64,000 nucleotides of DNA. It comes from JACPNO01 sp963825405 (GTDB lineage Bacteria > Acidobacteriota > Terriglobia > Bryobacterales > Bryobacteraceae). The stretch spans positions 124,001-188,000 of the forward strand of contig CAWGTB010000011.1 in the NCBI GenBank assembly GCA_963825405.1, given 5' to 3'. The notes beneath the pieces are model-generated. The model was given only the letters and a program-made list of their open reading frames with translations, had not been told where the DNA came from and ran no database searches. Position 1 is the stretch's first letter; every line of letters starts with the position of its first letter. Positions 1 to 9,021 of the stretch are shown piece after piece. A program made the translations under genes and the position numbers.

Positions 1-164
1 TCCCAGCCGAAGACCACGTCGCAGAAACCCAAACCCGATTCCGCCGCGCCCAGCAATTTTTCCAGGCTGACGTATTTGCCGCGCAGCGCGCCATCGGTGT
101 CGAAGACGCCAACCTTCACGCGGCGCACGTCATTTTGCTCGAGCAAGCTGCGAATGTCGGTCAT
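1..164 (-). CDS. Glutamine synthetase family protein, N-terminal fragment
   Basis: Only the first 54 residues lie in the window; the gene runs off the left edge. The frame begins ATG at 164 (MTDIRSLLEQ) and contains VRRVKVGVFDTDGALRGKY followed by GFCDVVFGW, which matches the N-terminal beta-grasp region of glutamine synthetase-type ligases (glutamine synthetase or gamma-glutamyl-polyamine synthetase). The family joins ammonia or an amine to glutamate using ATP. Its ATG overlaps the TGA of the upstream amino acid permease (ATGA), so the two are probably cotranslated, which suggests a role in amine or glutamate use. Substrate cannot be told from this fragment. Confidence 0.8.
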   Translation of the reverse strand, partial: MTDIRSLLEQNDVRRVKVGVFDTDGALRGKYVSLEKLLGAAESGLGFCDVVFGW

Positions 165-1609
165 GATTGCGGATGGCTCCATTGCGGTCCCGAATAGTGA
201 CGGCGTACGAAACCAACATACAAAACGCAGAGGCGCCGCGAGAAGTCCAAGTAGCGTCTTGCCTGCCAGCAGATTGGGCGGCATCACCAGCACCACGCAA
301 ATAAATGCCGCGTAAAGGATCGCTATCAGATTGATGGCACGCGCCGATACCGGCCGAGGCTCCAGACCGCCGCGTCCGGCCAGTTCGATCCCGCCCGCCG
401 CGCGCGCCATGCCAGATAAATCGGGATGCTATACGCCAGGTAGAGCGCCACGGTGCTCATCGAGGTGACGACCGGCACCGCCTCCGCCCACAACATCGCG
501 GCCAGTGACGCAACGACGATCACCCAAATCGCAACCGCTGGCGTGCCGTGCCGCGCGTCCACTTTTTTGAGCACGCCGCTCAACGGCGTGCCGTGATCCC
601 GCGCCAGCGAATATAGTGCGCGCGACGCTGAGGTGATGCTGGAAAGCCCGCAAAACCACATTGCCATCGAAGCCATCGCCGACATGGCATTGCCGGCGCG
701 CGCGCCCAGCGCCGTTCCCAGGATCGCAATCACGGCCGGCACCGGATTGCCGCCGGCGTCTTTCGCAGCCAGCACTTCCGGAATCGAGCGCACGGCGAGA
801 GTGAGTCCCATCACGAGCAGATATCCTACTACGCCGGAAACCGCCACGGAGAGCACGATGCCCCACGGCGCGCGCCGGCGCGGGTCTTCCGTCTCTTCAG
901 CCAAGTGCGCGGAAGCATCGAAGCCGGTGTAGGTCCACTGCGCTTGCAGCAATCCCAAAACAAAAGCCCACCAGTAGGGCGAGCGCCCGTTGCTGTTGAC
1001 ACCCTCCACCAGAAAATGAACCGGCTGCTTCGGCGCCAGAAAAAACAGCGCCGCCACCACAATCACCACGCCGACGATATGCACGGTCACGCTGGCGTCG
1101 TTCAGAATCGCCACCAGTTTCACGCCGTAGTGATTCAGCAGTCCCTGCGTGACCAGCACTAGCGCAAACATCATCAGCAAATTGATGTGGGTCGAAGGCA
1201 CGCCGAGAAACGGGAGAATGAATTGCGCGCAGCCGTAATTGATTCCCGCCTGCGAAGCGATCAAGCCGAAAATATTCAGCCAGGCGACGAACCAGCCCCA
1301 GGCCGGTCCGCCCAAATCCGCGGCCCAATGATACATGGCGCCTGCGGTCGGATACGCCGAGCAAAGTTCCGCCATTCCCAGCGCGACGGCCAGCGTCCCG
1401 AACGTCACCAGCGGCCATCCGAGTGTCATTTCGAGCGGCCCGCCCATCTCCAGGCCGTAGCCGAACAGGGTCACCGCGCCGGTGAGAATCGAAATATTGG
1501 AAAAGGAAATGGCGAAGTTGGAGAACCCGCCCATGCCGCGAAACAGTTCCTGGGCGTAGCCAAAGTGGCTGAGATCGGCCCGGTCCTGATCGGCGGAAAG
1601 CGGGCGCAC
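161..1609 (-). CDS. APC-family amino acid permease with two compensating frameshifts
   Basis: Inner-membrane amino acid/amine transporter of the APC superfamily, with about 12 hydrophobic segments beginning at GGFSNFAISFSNISILTG. It uses a GTG start at 1609, just after the cyaY stop. The uninterrupted frame stops at 326, but the family-like sequence goes on. A one-base shift near 340-352 opens the next segment (RAINLIAILYAAFICVV, then MPPN), and a second shift near 228-240 returns to the original frame for the tail RRHYSGPQWSHPQS, ending TGA at 161-163. That TGA overlaps the ATG of the glutamine synthetase gene. The two shifts cancel and the restored product has a normal length, so sequencing indels are more likely than decay. 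Confidence 0.8.
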
Positions 1610-1612
1610 GCG

Positions 1613-1942
1613 CTACAGAGTTACCTCTTCACCCAACTGTTTGCTGATGGCTTTTTCGATCAACTCGCGCAACGACTGGCCGGATTCGACGTGTACGAAA
1701 GAATTCTCGACAATGTCCCAATCCAGTTTGTAGCTCTTGGCGTGAGCTGAAACCCAGATCTGGCGCACGGGCGTGTTGGGGCTGATGACGAACTTGGCGG
1801 GCGGGTCTTCGAACTCGACCGACAGCGCTCCAGAATTGAAATCGGATTCGAAGCCGAAGTCGTCGCCCGCCGCGATGAGCGCGCGATGAAGCACGGTGAG
1901 AGCGTCGTCGGCGCGCTTCTTGAAATCCTGTTCGTCCATCAT
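1613..1942 (-). CDS. cyaY: Frataxin/CyaY iron donor protein
   Basis: A 109-residue protein of the usual CyaY length. It has the acidic first helix (MMDEQDFKKRADDALTVLHR), the acidic stretch SVEFEDPPAKFVISPN, and the family strand motif IWVSAHAKSYKLDW. CyaY binds iron and modulates iron-sulfur cluster assembly at the cysteine desulfurase IscS in the cytosol. The gene starts 10 bases after the NRAMP-type transporter and ends just before the permease. It therefore sits in a metal-related gene run, although the transporter may not carry iron. Identity is secure from length and motifs. Confidence 0.88.
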   Translation of the reverse strand: MMDEQDFKKRADDALTVLHRALIAAGDDFGFESDFNSGALSVEFEDPPAKFVISPNTPVRQIWVSAHAKSYKLDWDIVENSFVHVESGQSLRELIEKAISKQLGEEVTL

Positions 1943-1952
1943 ACGCGCGAAC

Positions 1953-3200
1953 CTATCGCAGACTACGAAGACTGATTCCGGCTAAGGCCAACGACAAGCC
2001 AATCATCACGACGACCGTCACCCAGGCGATCAGATTGGACAACCGCGAATTCACCCATTCCTGCATCAGATTCTTTTTGTTGATCAGCAGAATCATGAAA
2101 ATCAGGACAATAGGTAATAGTACGCCATTGATGACCTGGGAAAGCAAGATCATGCGGATCAGCGGAAATCCGGGAATGAGCACCACGCCGGCGCCGATCA
2201 CGATCAGCAGCGTGTACAGCCAATAGAAAATCGGCGCTTCACTGAAGCTGCGGTTTACGCCCGATTCGAAGCCCAGCCCTTCGCACACGGAAAACGCGGT
2301 GGACAGCGGAAGAATGCACGCGGCGAAAACGGACGCGTTCAGCAGCCCGGCGCTGAACAGCAGGTACGCGTATTTGCCGAATGGCTGCAGGCCTTTGGCA
2401 GCTTCGGAGGCGTCTTGAATATCGCGCGGAGCAACCGACCAGATAGCGCCCGCGCAGGCCACGATGATGAAGAACGCGATCACGTTGGTGGCGATGCATC
2501 CGATGATCACCTCGAACCGCGACGACGCGTATTCCTTGGCCGTGACGCCTTTTTCGACGACCGCCGATTGCAAATAGAACTGCATCCACGGAGCGATCGT
2601 AGTGCCCACCATGCCGATGAGCATCTGAATGTACTCGCCGTCGAAAATCAGAACCGGGCGGACGCTGTAAATGGCGGCCTTGGTCCAATCCGGCTTCACC
2701 AGAATGCCGGCGAAAATATAAAACACGTAGAGCACGCACGCAAACAGAAATATTTTTTCGGCCTTGTCGTAGTTCCCTTTCACGATCAGTAGCCAGATGA
2801 CGATCGAAGCGATGGGCACGGAGATATAGCGGCTCACCGAGAAAAGCTCCATCGCGCTGGCCACGCCGGCAAAATTCGCCATCACGTTGGTCAGATTCAC
2901 CAGCACCAGCAAGGTCATCACAGCGAAAGTCACGCGTAGGCCAAACTCTTCGCGAATCAAATCGGAGAGGCCTTTGCCGGTGACGGCGCCCATGCGCGAG
3001 CACATTTCCTGTACCAGAATCAGGGAGATGGTGATCGGGATGAGGGTCCATAGCGGCAGGTAGCCCCAGCGCGCGCCGGCCTGCGAATAAGTGAAAATGC
3101 CGCCGGCGTCATTGTCGACGTTGGCGGTAATGATGCCCGGGCCCAGCACGGCGATGAAGGCTGCAAGCTGGTAGCGCAGCCGCTTGAACATGACCGGCAT
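1953..3200 (-). CDS. NRAMP-family divalent metal transporter, atypical binding site
   Basis: A 415-residue polytopic inner-membrane protein with about 11 hydrophobic segments in the NRAMP arrangement. Helix 1 carries NVDNDAGG (residues 27-34) where classical MntH has DPGN. Helix 6 carries GTTIAPWMQF (about 199-208) where classical proteins have the metal-binding MPH. Loss of that methionine is known in NRAMP-related magnesium transporters, so substrate should not be assumed to be manganese or iron. It begins 3 bases after an MgtE-N/CBS protein likely to sense divalent ions, and both are probably one transcript. The alternative start ATG at 3191 would remove only three residues. Confidence 0.85.
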   Translation of the reverse strand: MPVMFKRLRYQLAAFIAVLGPGIITANVDNDAGGIFTYSQAGARWGYLPLWTLIPITISLILVQEMCSRMGAVTGKGLSDLIREEFGLRVTFAVMTLLVLVNLTNVMANFAGVASAMELFSVSRYISVPIASIVIWLLIVKGNYDKAEKIFLFACVLYVFYIFAGILVKPDWTKAAIYSVRPVLIFDGEYIQMLIGMVGTTIAPWMQFYLQSAVVEKGVTAKEYASSRFEVIIGCIATNVIAFFIIVACAGAIWSVAPRDIQDASEAAKGLQPFGKYAYLLFSAGLLNASVFAACILPLSTAFSVCEGLGFESGVNRSFSEAPIFYWLYTLLIVIGAGVVLIPGFPLIRMILLSQVINGVLLPIVLIFMILLINKKNLMQEWVNSRLSNLIAWVTVVVMIGLSLALAGISLRSLR

Positions 3201-3203
3201 CGG

Positions 3204-4442
3204 TTACTTCTGCCTCAGCACGGAGATGATGTCATCCGCGGTAATGACGCCGGCCAGCCGCTGTTCGTCATCCACGATCCCAAGCGCCAGCAGATTGTAC
3301 TTGTCGAATAATTCGGTGACGAAATCCTGTTTTTTGTCGACCCCGGCCACGATCAGCGTCTGACTGGCCTGCTCGCGCAGCGGCGTCGCCGCCGAGGCGA
3401 TGAACAGCCGCGCCACCGGCACCGTCGCCACCAGACGCCCTTCGCCGTCGACCAGGAACAGGACGTTCAGATTCTCCAGCATGTCTTCGTTGCCCCTGAG
3501 CGCGGCCAGCGCGTCGGCGACGGTGGCAGTGGCGGGCAGGGCGACATATTGCGTGGTCATCATGCCGCCGGCGGTGTCTTCGTCGAATTCGAGCAGCTCG
3601 CGCACTTCGGACTCAGGCGCGACTTCCATTTCCTCCATGATTTCTTCGGAGGTTTCGTCTTCCAATTCCGCCAGCGCGTCAGCGGCCTCATCGGGCGCCA
3701 TTTCCTCGATGATTTCGGCGGCCTTTTCCGGCTCGAGCGATTCCAGAATGCTGGCCTGCATCTTGGGATCGACTTCGGATAGCGCGTCAGCTGCGACATC
3801 GCTATCGAGCGATTGGAAGATGGCTTCGCGCTCGGCCGAGCCCAGTTCTTCGACGATATCGGCCAGGTCGGCCGGATGCAGATTGCCCAGCTTGTCGTGC
3901 GAAATGCTGAGCCGCAGGCGGCGCTGCGGATCGGTCTCGACGATATTGCAGAACTCCCAACGGATCGAATTGGGCGGAACGGACTGCTGCAGGCGGCGAA
4001 TCCAGCGCGGCGGAAGGACGCCCTGGACCAGGCGGCGGAAGATGCTGCGAATGCCGACATCGACTTCGAGCACTGACATCACGTCGCGCCCGCCCTCGTT
4101 GCGGACTTCGAACGTAACGTCATTGACACGGACGACTTTGCGCCCGTTCACGTCGATGATCTGCTGATCCAGCAAATCGCGCTCGATGCGCAGCATGTAC
4201 TCGTCGGAATGATAAGGGGTCAGGTGCTCGTCGGAGAGGTGAATGCCTTCGAGCGAAATGGTGGCAACCTGGTCGAAGCGAACGCACAGCCAAGCCCAGC
4301 CGCCGCCTACGAGGAAACGGTCGACGCGCGCAGGATGGACCAGCGGAACGAGCGCGGCATCGCGAACCCGGCCCACGCGGCGGTTCTTCAGGTCATAGAC
4401 CGGCAGCCCCACCAGCTCGGTATAGAAGAGGAATTCCGCCAT
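3204..4442 (-). CDS. PRC-barrel, MgtE N-domain and CBS-pair protein (no membrane segment)
   Basis: A 412-residue soluble protein. Residues about 5-150 hold PRC-barrel-like beta sequence (ELVGLPVYDLKNRRVGRVRD). Residues about 180-290 form the acidic helical MgtE N domain (HPADLADIVEELG, then AAEIIEEMAPDEAADALAEL). A CBS pair follows, opening with DEDTAGGMMTTQYVALP, the sequence that joins these domains in MgtE magnesium channels. The MgtE pore is absent. In MgtE these domains sense intracellular magnesium, so here they probably gate or report on the NRAMP-type transporter encoded 3 bases downstream. I chose ATG 4442 over an in-frame TTG at 4505 because the extra residues lack family likeness. 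Confidence 0.8.
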   Translation of the reverse strand: MAEFLFYTELVGLPVYDLKNRRVGRVRDAALVPLVHPARVDRFLVGGGWAWLCVRFDQVATISLEGIHLSDEHLTPYHSDEYMLRIERDLLDQQIIDVNGRKVVRVNDVTFEVRNEGGRDVMSVLEVDVGIRSIFRRLVQGVLPPRWIRRLQQSVPPNSIRWEFCNIVETDPQRRLRLSISHDKLGNLHPADLADIVEELGSAEREAIFQSLDSDVAADALSEVDPKMQASILESLEPEKAAEIIEEMAPDEAADALAELEDETSEEIMEEMEVAPESEVRELLEFDEDTAGGMMTTQYVALPATATVADALAALRGNEDMLENLNVLFLVDGEGRLVATVPVARLFIASAATPLREQASQTLIVAGVDKKQDFVTELFDKYNLLALGIVDDEQRLAGVITADDIISVLRQK

Positions 4443-4787
4443 CGAAAACGTCCGGGCGCAGAACGTAATCTGCCGAGCGCAATACGGGCATTTTCGACCC
4501 CGCAACCGGTTGCAATGCGCTTTACATGGCTATTTCTGACGCTTCACTTTAATATGACTCACGGAGCTGAAAGGCTGCAAGGACTTTTTTCGATGAAGGG
4601 AACAAGATGCGGCGATCCGCTTGCATCCTGGTCTTCCCGCCTTACTGGAACGAGCCGTCTTGAAGTGATTGCCTCAGCGGGTTCATTGTCTGCTCACCAA
4701 CGAAAAAGGGCGGGTTTGAAACCCGCCCCTACGGCCGAGGTGCAACATGATTCGTGACGCATCGGGACAGCAAACCCGCCCTCCGCG
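4443..4787. other. Intergenic region with one palindromic repeat
   Basis: This 345-base gap lies between SppA and the MgtE-N/CBS gene, both on the minus strand. I see no coding sequence with family character. It holds one family A palindrome (4708-4732) near the sppA end, and presumably the promoter of the downstream transport operon, for which no clear -35/-10 pair could be assigned. Confidence 0.5.
4708..4732. repeat. REP-like palindrome, family A
   Basis: GGGCGGGTTTGAAACCCGCC followed by CCTAC: a near-perfect inverted repeat around TTTGAAA. The same unit recurs at 23761, 23851, 51658 and 51700, with diverged forms at 37306 and 37535. It lies in non-coding DNA downstream of sppA. Confidence 0.85.
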
Positions 4788-6512
4788 TTAGTGAATTTCC
4801 AAACTGAACGGCATGACTCGCATCAACCCGCCGCACATCCAAAGCCGTGCCTGCCAGCTCTTGAGAAATTTGGATATTTGCGATTCCGCCAGACCCTCCG
4901 CCGGCCGCCCGAACAGCACGTCGAAAATGCTTTTCCTGGGCGGATAGGCCACTAGCGTCACCTTTTCGCTGCGCGGGATTTTAGCTTTTTCCTTGACCAG
5001 TTCGATGGCGCGATCGAGTCCGCCCAATTCGTCGACCAGGCCGCGCTCTTTCGCCTGCGATCCCAGCCAGACGCGCCCTTGCGCCAGGGGTTCGATCTCC
5101 TCGAATTTGCGGCGGCGGGCCTGCGCCACTTTGGTGACGAAGCTTTTGTAATTGGCATCGATGCCCTCGCGCAATTTCTGGCGTCCGGCCGGGCTGAGCG
5201 GCTCGTAATCCGAATCGATGGTGGCGAAACGGCCGCGGGATAGGAAATCCTTGGTGAGCCCGACCTTGTCATAGAGGCCCTTCAGATTCGCCTTGCCGAA
5301 AACCACGCCGATCGAGCCCGTGATGGTGCCCGGATAAGCAATAATCGGATCGCCGGTAATGGCCACGTAATAGCCGCCCGACGCAGCCGTGTCCGACATG
5401 GAAATCACCAGCGGCTTCTTCTTGCCGAGCAGCGTCATCTCGCGCAGAATGGCATCCGAGGCAAAAACTTCCCCGCCCGGCGAATCGACGCGCACGATCA
5501 CGCCCTTAATGGCGTTGTCATCTGCCACGCGGCGCAGCAGCTTGTCGAAGTCTTCGGAATTGAATCCGTCATCTGTCGAGAATCCGCTGGTTTCGCCGTC
5601 GCGTGTAATGCCGCCTTCCCCGGTGACGAGGGCGATGCGTTGCGTTCCGCCCAGACCAACGAGCTTCTCCGGAACGCGCACGTATTCGCGCGCCGAAACT
5701 TTCTTAAGGTCGCCGGAATGAAGCTTGTCCTTCAGCTCGGCGTAGAACTCGTCTTCGTATTTCAGACCATCCACCAGCCCGGCGGCCAGCGCCTGCGTGG
5801 ACATAAATGGGCCTTCGTCGATAGTCGCGCGAATCTGCTCGGGGGTCTTGTTGCGGCCCGCGGCGATGGTATCGACCAGATGGCCGAAGAGGCCATCCAT
5901 CACGCTGTTGAGGACTTCGCGGGTTTCCGGGCTCATGGAACTGCGGGTGAACATATCCCCAAAGTCTTTGTATTTCCCGGCGTGTTCGATCTCGACCTGC
6001 ACGCCCAGCTTGTCTAGCGTGTTGCGGAAATAGGTCAGCTCGAAGCGCATGCCCTTCATGTTGAGCTCGTCTTCGGGAGCCATGTAGACGCGGTTAGCGG
6101 CGGTGGCGAGATAGTATTCGCGGGTGCCGGGCGTCTTCAGATAGGCATAAAGCAGCTTGCCGGATTTCTTGAATTGCTCCAGATCGCCGCGCACTTCCTG
6201 CAACTTGGCCCATCCCATCGCCAGGTTGCGGGGCTCGAGCACGATCGCTTTGATCCGCGAGTCCGCGGCCGCCACACGCAGGATGGACCAGACATTTTCC
6301 ACCGTCATCGACTCGCGCTGCTGCAAAAACGGAATGGGCAGTTCGACCGGAGCACGCTCCGGCATTTCGCCATCCAGTTGCAGCATCAAAGTCGAGCCCG
6401 CGGCGATCGTCGGTGGCTTCTCGCGGCCGGGCACAACCGCGAACACGGTGATAACGACGAACACAATAACCAGCACGACGCCGGTCACAACACCGATCAG
6501 AAATTTGGCCAT
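4788..6512 (-). CDS. sppA: Signal peptide peptidase SppA, long form
   Basis: A 574-residue membrane-anchored serine protease that cleaves leftover signal peptides on the periplasmic side. A single N-terminal transmembrane helix (FLIGVVTGVVLVIVFVVITV) is followed by two SppA domains, the 67-kDa type arrangement. The catalytic pair is visible: Lys182 in GKYKDFGDMF from the first domain and Ser378 in DTAASGGYY from the second. PGTITGSIGVV is also typical. It ends with a short tail and is followed 6 bases upstream on the map by the stop of an unrelated TIM-barrel gene, so it may be cotranscribed. Confidence 0.93.
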   Translation of the reverse strand: MAKFLIGVVTGVVLVIVFVVITVFAVVPGREKPPTIAAGSTLMLQLDGEMPERAPVELPIPFLQQRESMTVENVWSILRVAAADSRIKAIVLEPRNLAMGWAKLQEVRGDLEQFKKSGKLLYAYLKTPGTREYYLATAANRVYMAPEDELNMKGMRFELTYFRNTLDKLGVQVEIEHAGKYKDFGDMFTRSSMSPETREVLNSVMDGLFGHLVDTIAAGRNKTPEQIRATIDEGPFMSTQALAAGLVDGLKYEDEFYAELKDKLHSGDLKKVSAREYVRVPEKLVGLGGTQRIALVTGEGGITRDGETSGFSTDDGFNSEDFDKLLRRVADDNAIKGVIVRVDSPGGEVFASDAILREMTLLGKKKPLVISMSDTAASGGYYVAITGDPIIAYPGTITGSIGVVFGKANLKGLYDKVGLTKDFLSRGRFATIDSDYEPLSPAGRQKLREGIDANYKSFVTKVAQARRRKFEEIEPLAQGRVWLGSQAKERGLVDELGGLDRAIELVKEKAKIPRSEKVTLVAYPPRKSIFDVLFGRPAEGLAESQISKFLKSWQARLWMCGGLMRVMPFSLEIH

Positions 6513-6518
6513 TAGCTG

Positions 6519-7376
6519 CTACGCTCCCGCCAGAATCGAATCAAAGCGCTTGCTCACATCGCGCAAATAGGCCTCGTCGCCCGCCGGCAGTTCGACCGTC
6601 GCCGTGCCCGCATAGCCGATTTCTGCCAGCGCGTTGTGGACTTCGGTCCAATCGATTTCGCCTTCGCGCAGCGGCGTCCAGATGGCTTGCCGGGGACTGC
6701 CGGTGAACTTGAAATCCTTGATATGTAGCTTGGCAATTCGCTTGCCTAGGGTGCGAATCCAGTCCTGCGGATAGCCGGAGATCACTACGTTGCCAACGTC
6801 GAAATAAGCGCGAATCCAAGGGCTTTCGAACTCGTCGACATAGCGGGCGAATTCCACCGGGCTGAGCAGGAATTTGTTCCAGACTTCTTCCACCGCGATC
6901 ACGACCTTCAACTCTTGCGCCATCGGAAGCAAGCGGCGAATCTGCTGCTGCGAGCGCACCCAGGCATCGCGATAACCCGTTTGCGGATTAACCACCGCCG
7001 GAACCAGCAGCACCGTATCGGCGCCCCAGAAGTGGGCGTTGCGCAAACTGGTTTCCATGCCTTTGACACTTTCGGCGACGACGGCGGGATCGCTCGAAGA
7101 CAGCGGATATTTCCAGTGCGCCTGGTTCATCACCGAGTGAATGCGCAAGCCGCTTGATTCGGATGCGCGCTTAAGCTCTTCGGCGATGCGCTCATCGGGC
7201 GTGGTGGGGCATTCGATTTCCTCGAAGCCGAGATCACGCCCGAGCTTGAAGCGGGCGGCGTAGCTCAAATGCGCGGGCAGCATGTCCAGCAGCACGGCTT
7301 TTTTGATGGGCAGCCTTTGCGGCGCAGCGGCGAGCGCGCCTGCCGAAGCAGTCGCCAGAAATGTTCGTCGATTCAT
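6519..7376 (-). CDS. Tat-exported sugar phosphate isomerase/epimerase-like TIM barrel
   Basis: A 285-residue protein starting MNRRTFLATASAGALAAAP, a twin-arginine signal peptide. The rest matches the xylose isomerase-like/AP endonuclease 2 TIM-barrel superfamily, with VVIAVEEVWN, WIRAYFDVGNVV, KLHIKDFKF and TATVELPAGDE supplying the Glu/Asp/His metal-site residues of the fold. A frameshift in the preceding gene makes the reading frame run on to 8315, so it can be misread as a 598-residue fusion. The second signal peptide and a 14-base gap after the upstream stop show that it is a separate gene. The substrate is unknown, probably a sugar or sugar acid in the periplasm. Confidence 0.75.
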   Translation of the reverse strand: MNRRTFLATASAGALAAAPQRLPIKKAVLLDMLPAHLSYAARFKLGRDLGFEEIECPTTPDERIAEELKRASESSGLRIHSVMNQAHWKYPLSSSDPAVVAESVKGMETSLRNAHFWGADTVLLVPAVVNPQTGYRDAWVRSQQQIRRLLPMAQELKVVIAVEEVWNKFLLSPVEFARYVDEFESPWIRAYFDVGNVVISGYPQDWIRTLGKRIAKLHIKDFKFTGSPRQAIWTPLREGEIDWTEVHNALAEIGYAGTATVELPAGDEAYLRDVSKRFDSILAGA

Positions 7377-7390
7377 GAATGCCAACTCTC

Positions 7391-8315
7391 TCACGCAAAC
7401 GCCAGCCCGAGTTCGCCGGCCGACTTTCTGGATGTACTGCCTGCCCTCGTCGTACTCTTCGGCTGTTTTCAGATGCTCCAGCATAAGCGGCGCGTCGATG
7501 GGCAGCTTCGAGATCTCGCGCAGGTACGTCCGGTAATCGACTTCCCCGCGCCCCGGAATCGTTTCGCGGAAATGCACGTTCAGCTCGATATCCCACGCCA
7601 GATCCTTGGCATGACAGGAGGCGATCCACGGCCCCAGCTTGCGGAAACACTCGCTGATGAATTCGCTTGAGTGGTAAAAGCGCGCCGGATTGTTGATGCC
7701 GTTGCAGACATCCATGTGAACGGCAAAGCTCTTGCGGTCGACGGCGCGAATCAACGCCAGGTAGGAGTCCGGACCGTCGGGAATATTCCAGCCCATCATT
7801 TCGATGGTGAAGGTGGTGCGGGTGGGCTTCACGGCGTCGATGACGTGGCGGCAATTTTCGACGGTGGCGTCAAAGAATTCCTGCGACAGGTTCTTGGGAT
7901 GCGGCCCGTACCAGACCTTGGGATTGTAAGAGCCGGCGATGTCCGGGCAGCAGCGCGCGCCCACCGCGTCCGCCAGCGCCAGACGCTCGATCACGTACTG
8001 CAAATTCTTGCCGCGCTTCTCCTGATCGGGATCGAGCATGTTGACCCAGGCGCCGACTTCGGCGATCACCACATTTTCGGCGGCGAAGGCTTTTTCGATT
8101 TCGCGGATTCTTTCCGTCTCGGTGACTTTAGCTTGAGGGCAATAGGCGGCGCTATAGCCCAGACGGCGGTGCTCGCGGGCTAACTCGCGAGGATCATCAG
8201 ATTTCAAGAAGATGGGAGCGCCCAGGCGGATGGGCCGCGGACCGGCAGCAGCCAGCGGCCGGGCGAGCGGAACCATCATCGCTCCGGCAAAGCTGCGGCG
8301 GGTGATGGCGTGCAT
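7391..8315 (-). CDS. Tat-exported TIM-barrel isomerase-like protein, frameshift near its end
   Basis: About 305 residues. MHAITRRSFAGAMMVPLARP is a twin-arginine signal. The body is a xylose isomerase-like TIM barrel (TIEMMGWNIPDGPDSYL, HMDVCNGINNP, CHAKDLAWD, APLMLEHL). Near 7410-7422 one extra base shifts the frame. The alternative frame gives the family-like end GELGLAFA and a TGA at 7391-7393, 14 bases before the ATG of the next TIM-barrel gene. Without the correction the frame continues into that gene. The two tandem paralogues probably act on related sugars outside the cytoplasm. Confidence 0.7.
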
Positions 8316-8353
8316 GTAGAGATTCTAACAGGGGCGCGCGGAGACGGCTGGTT

Positions 8354-9019
8354 TTAGGCCGGGATAGCGATTTTGATAATTTTCTTCTGGACGGCGTACT
8401 GGACTAGCTGGGCTTTGTTGTGGATGTCCAGTTTACGCATCAGGTTGAATTTGTGAGCTTCGATGGTCTTGACGCTGAGATCGAGAGTGCACGCGATTTC
8501 TTTGACTGAATTGCCCTCGGCCAGCATTTTCAGCACTTCCTTTTCACGTGGGGTGAGGGTGGCAAAGCGCGGCAGGCGGGTGGTGGACTTGATGCGCGAG
8601 CGAAAATCGTCGACCAGTTGCGCCAGCATGCGGGGACTTAAGTACGTGCCGCCGCGGTGGATTTCACGAATAGCATTGAGCAACTCGAGCGCCGGACTGT
8701 CCTTGAGGACGTAGCCGGCCGCGCCGGCTTCCATGCACTCGACCAGATAGTCTTCGTCATCGTACATAGTGAGGAACAGCACTTTGGTTTCCGGCCGGTT
8801 TTTGCGGATCTGACGGGTGGCTTCGAAACTGCTTAGACCTTGCATGCCGATATCCATCAGAACGACGTCCGGGCGTGCTTCGGGCGCATGGGCGATGGCA
8901 TCGGTCGCGCTCGACGATTCACCCACAATTTCCATGTCCGCTTCAGAATCGATGAGCGTCTTGACGCCCTGACGGAACAGCGTATGATCGTCCGTGAGAA
9001 ATATCCGAATCTTACCCAT
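8354..9019 (-). CDS. NarL/FixJ-type response regulator
   Basis: A 221-residue two-domain regulator. The receiver domain has the acidic pair Asp10-Asp11, phosphoacceptor Asp56 (VVLMDIGMQG), Thr84 and Lys106 (YVLKDS). The LuxR-type helix-turn-helix spans about 150-210 (LTPREKEVLKMLAEGNSVKEIACTL and VKTIEAHKFNLMRKL). It should bind DNA as a dimer when phosphorylated. The gene starts 2 bases after the stop of the histidine kinase, forming a cognate two-component pair. Target genes are not evident from the window. Confidence 0.93.
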   Translation of the reverse strand: MGKIRIFLTDDHTLFRQGVKTLIDSEADMEIVGESSSATDAIAHAPEARPDVVLMDIGMQGLSSFEATRQIRKNRPETKVLFLTMYDDEDYLVECMEAGAAGYVLKDSPALELLNAIREIHRGGTYLSPRMLAQLVDDFRSRIKSTTRLPRFATLTPREKEVLKMLAEGNSVKEIACTLDLSVKTIEAHKFNLMRKLDIHNKAQLVQYAVQKKIIKIAIPA

Positions 9020-9021
9020 AC

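Noticed and set aside
4443..4505. Upstream extension of the MgtE-N/CBS protein with a CPYC...C motif
   Set aside because: It needs a TTG start, and the extra 21 residues have no family likeness, so the zinc-like motif is probably chance.
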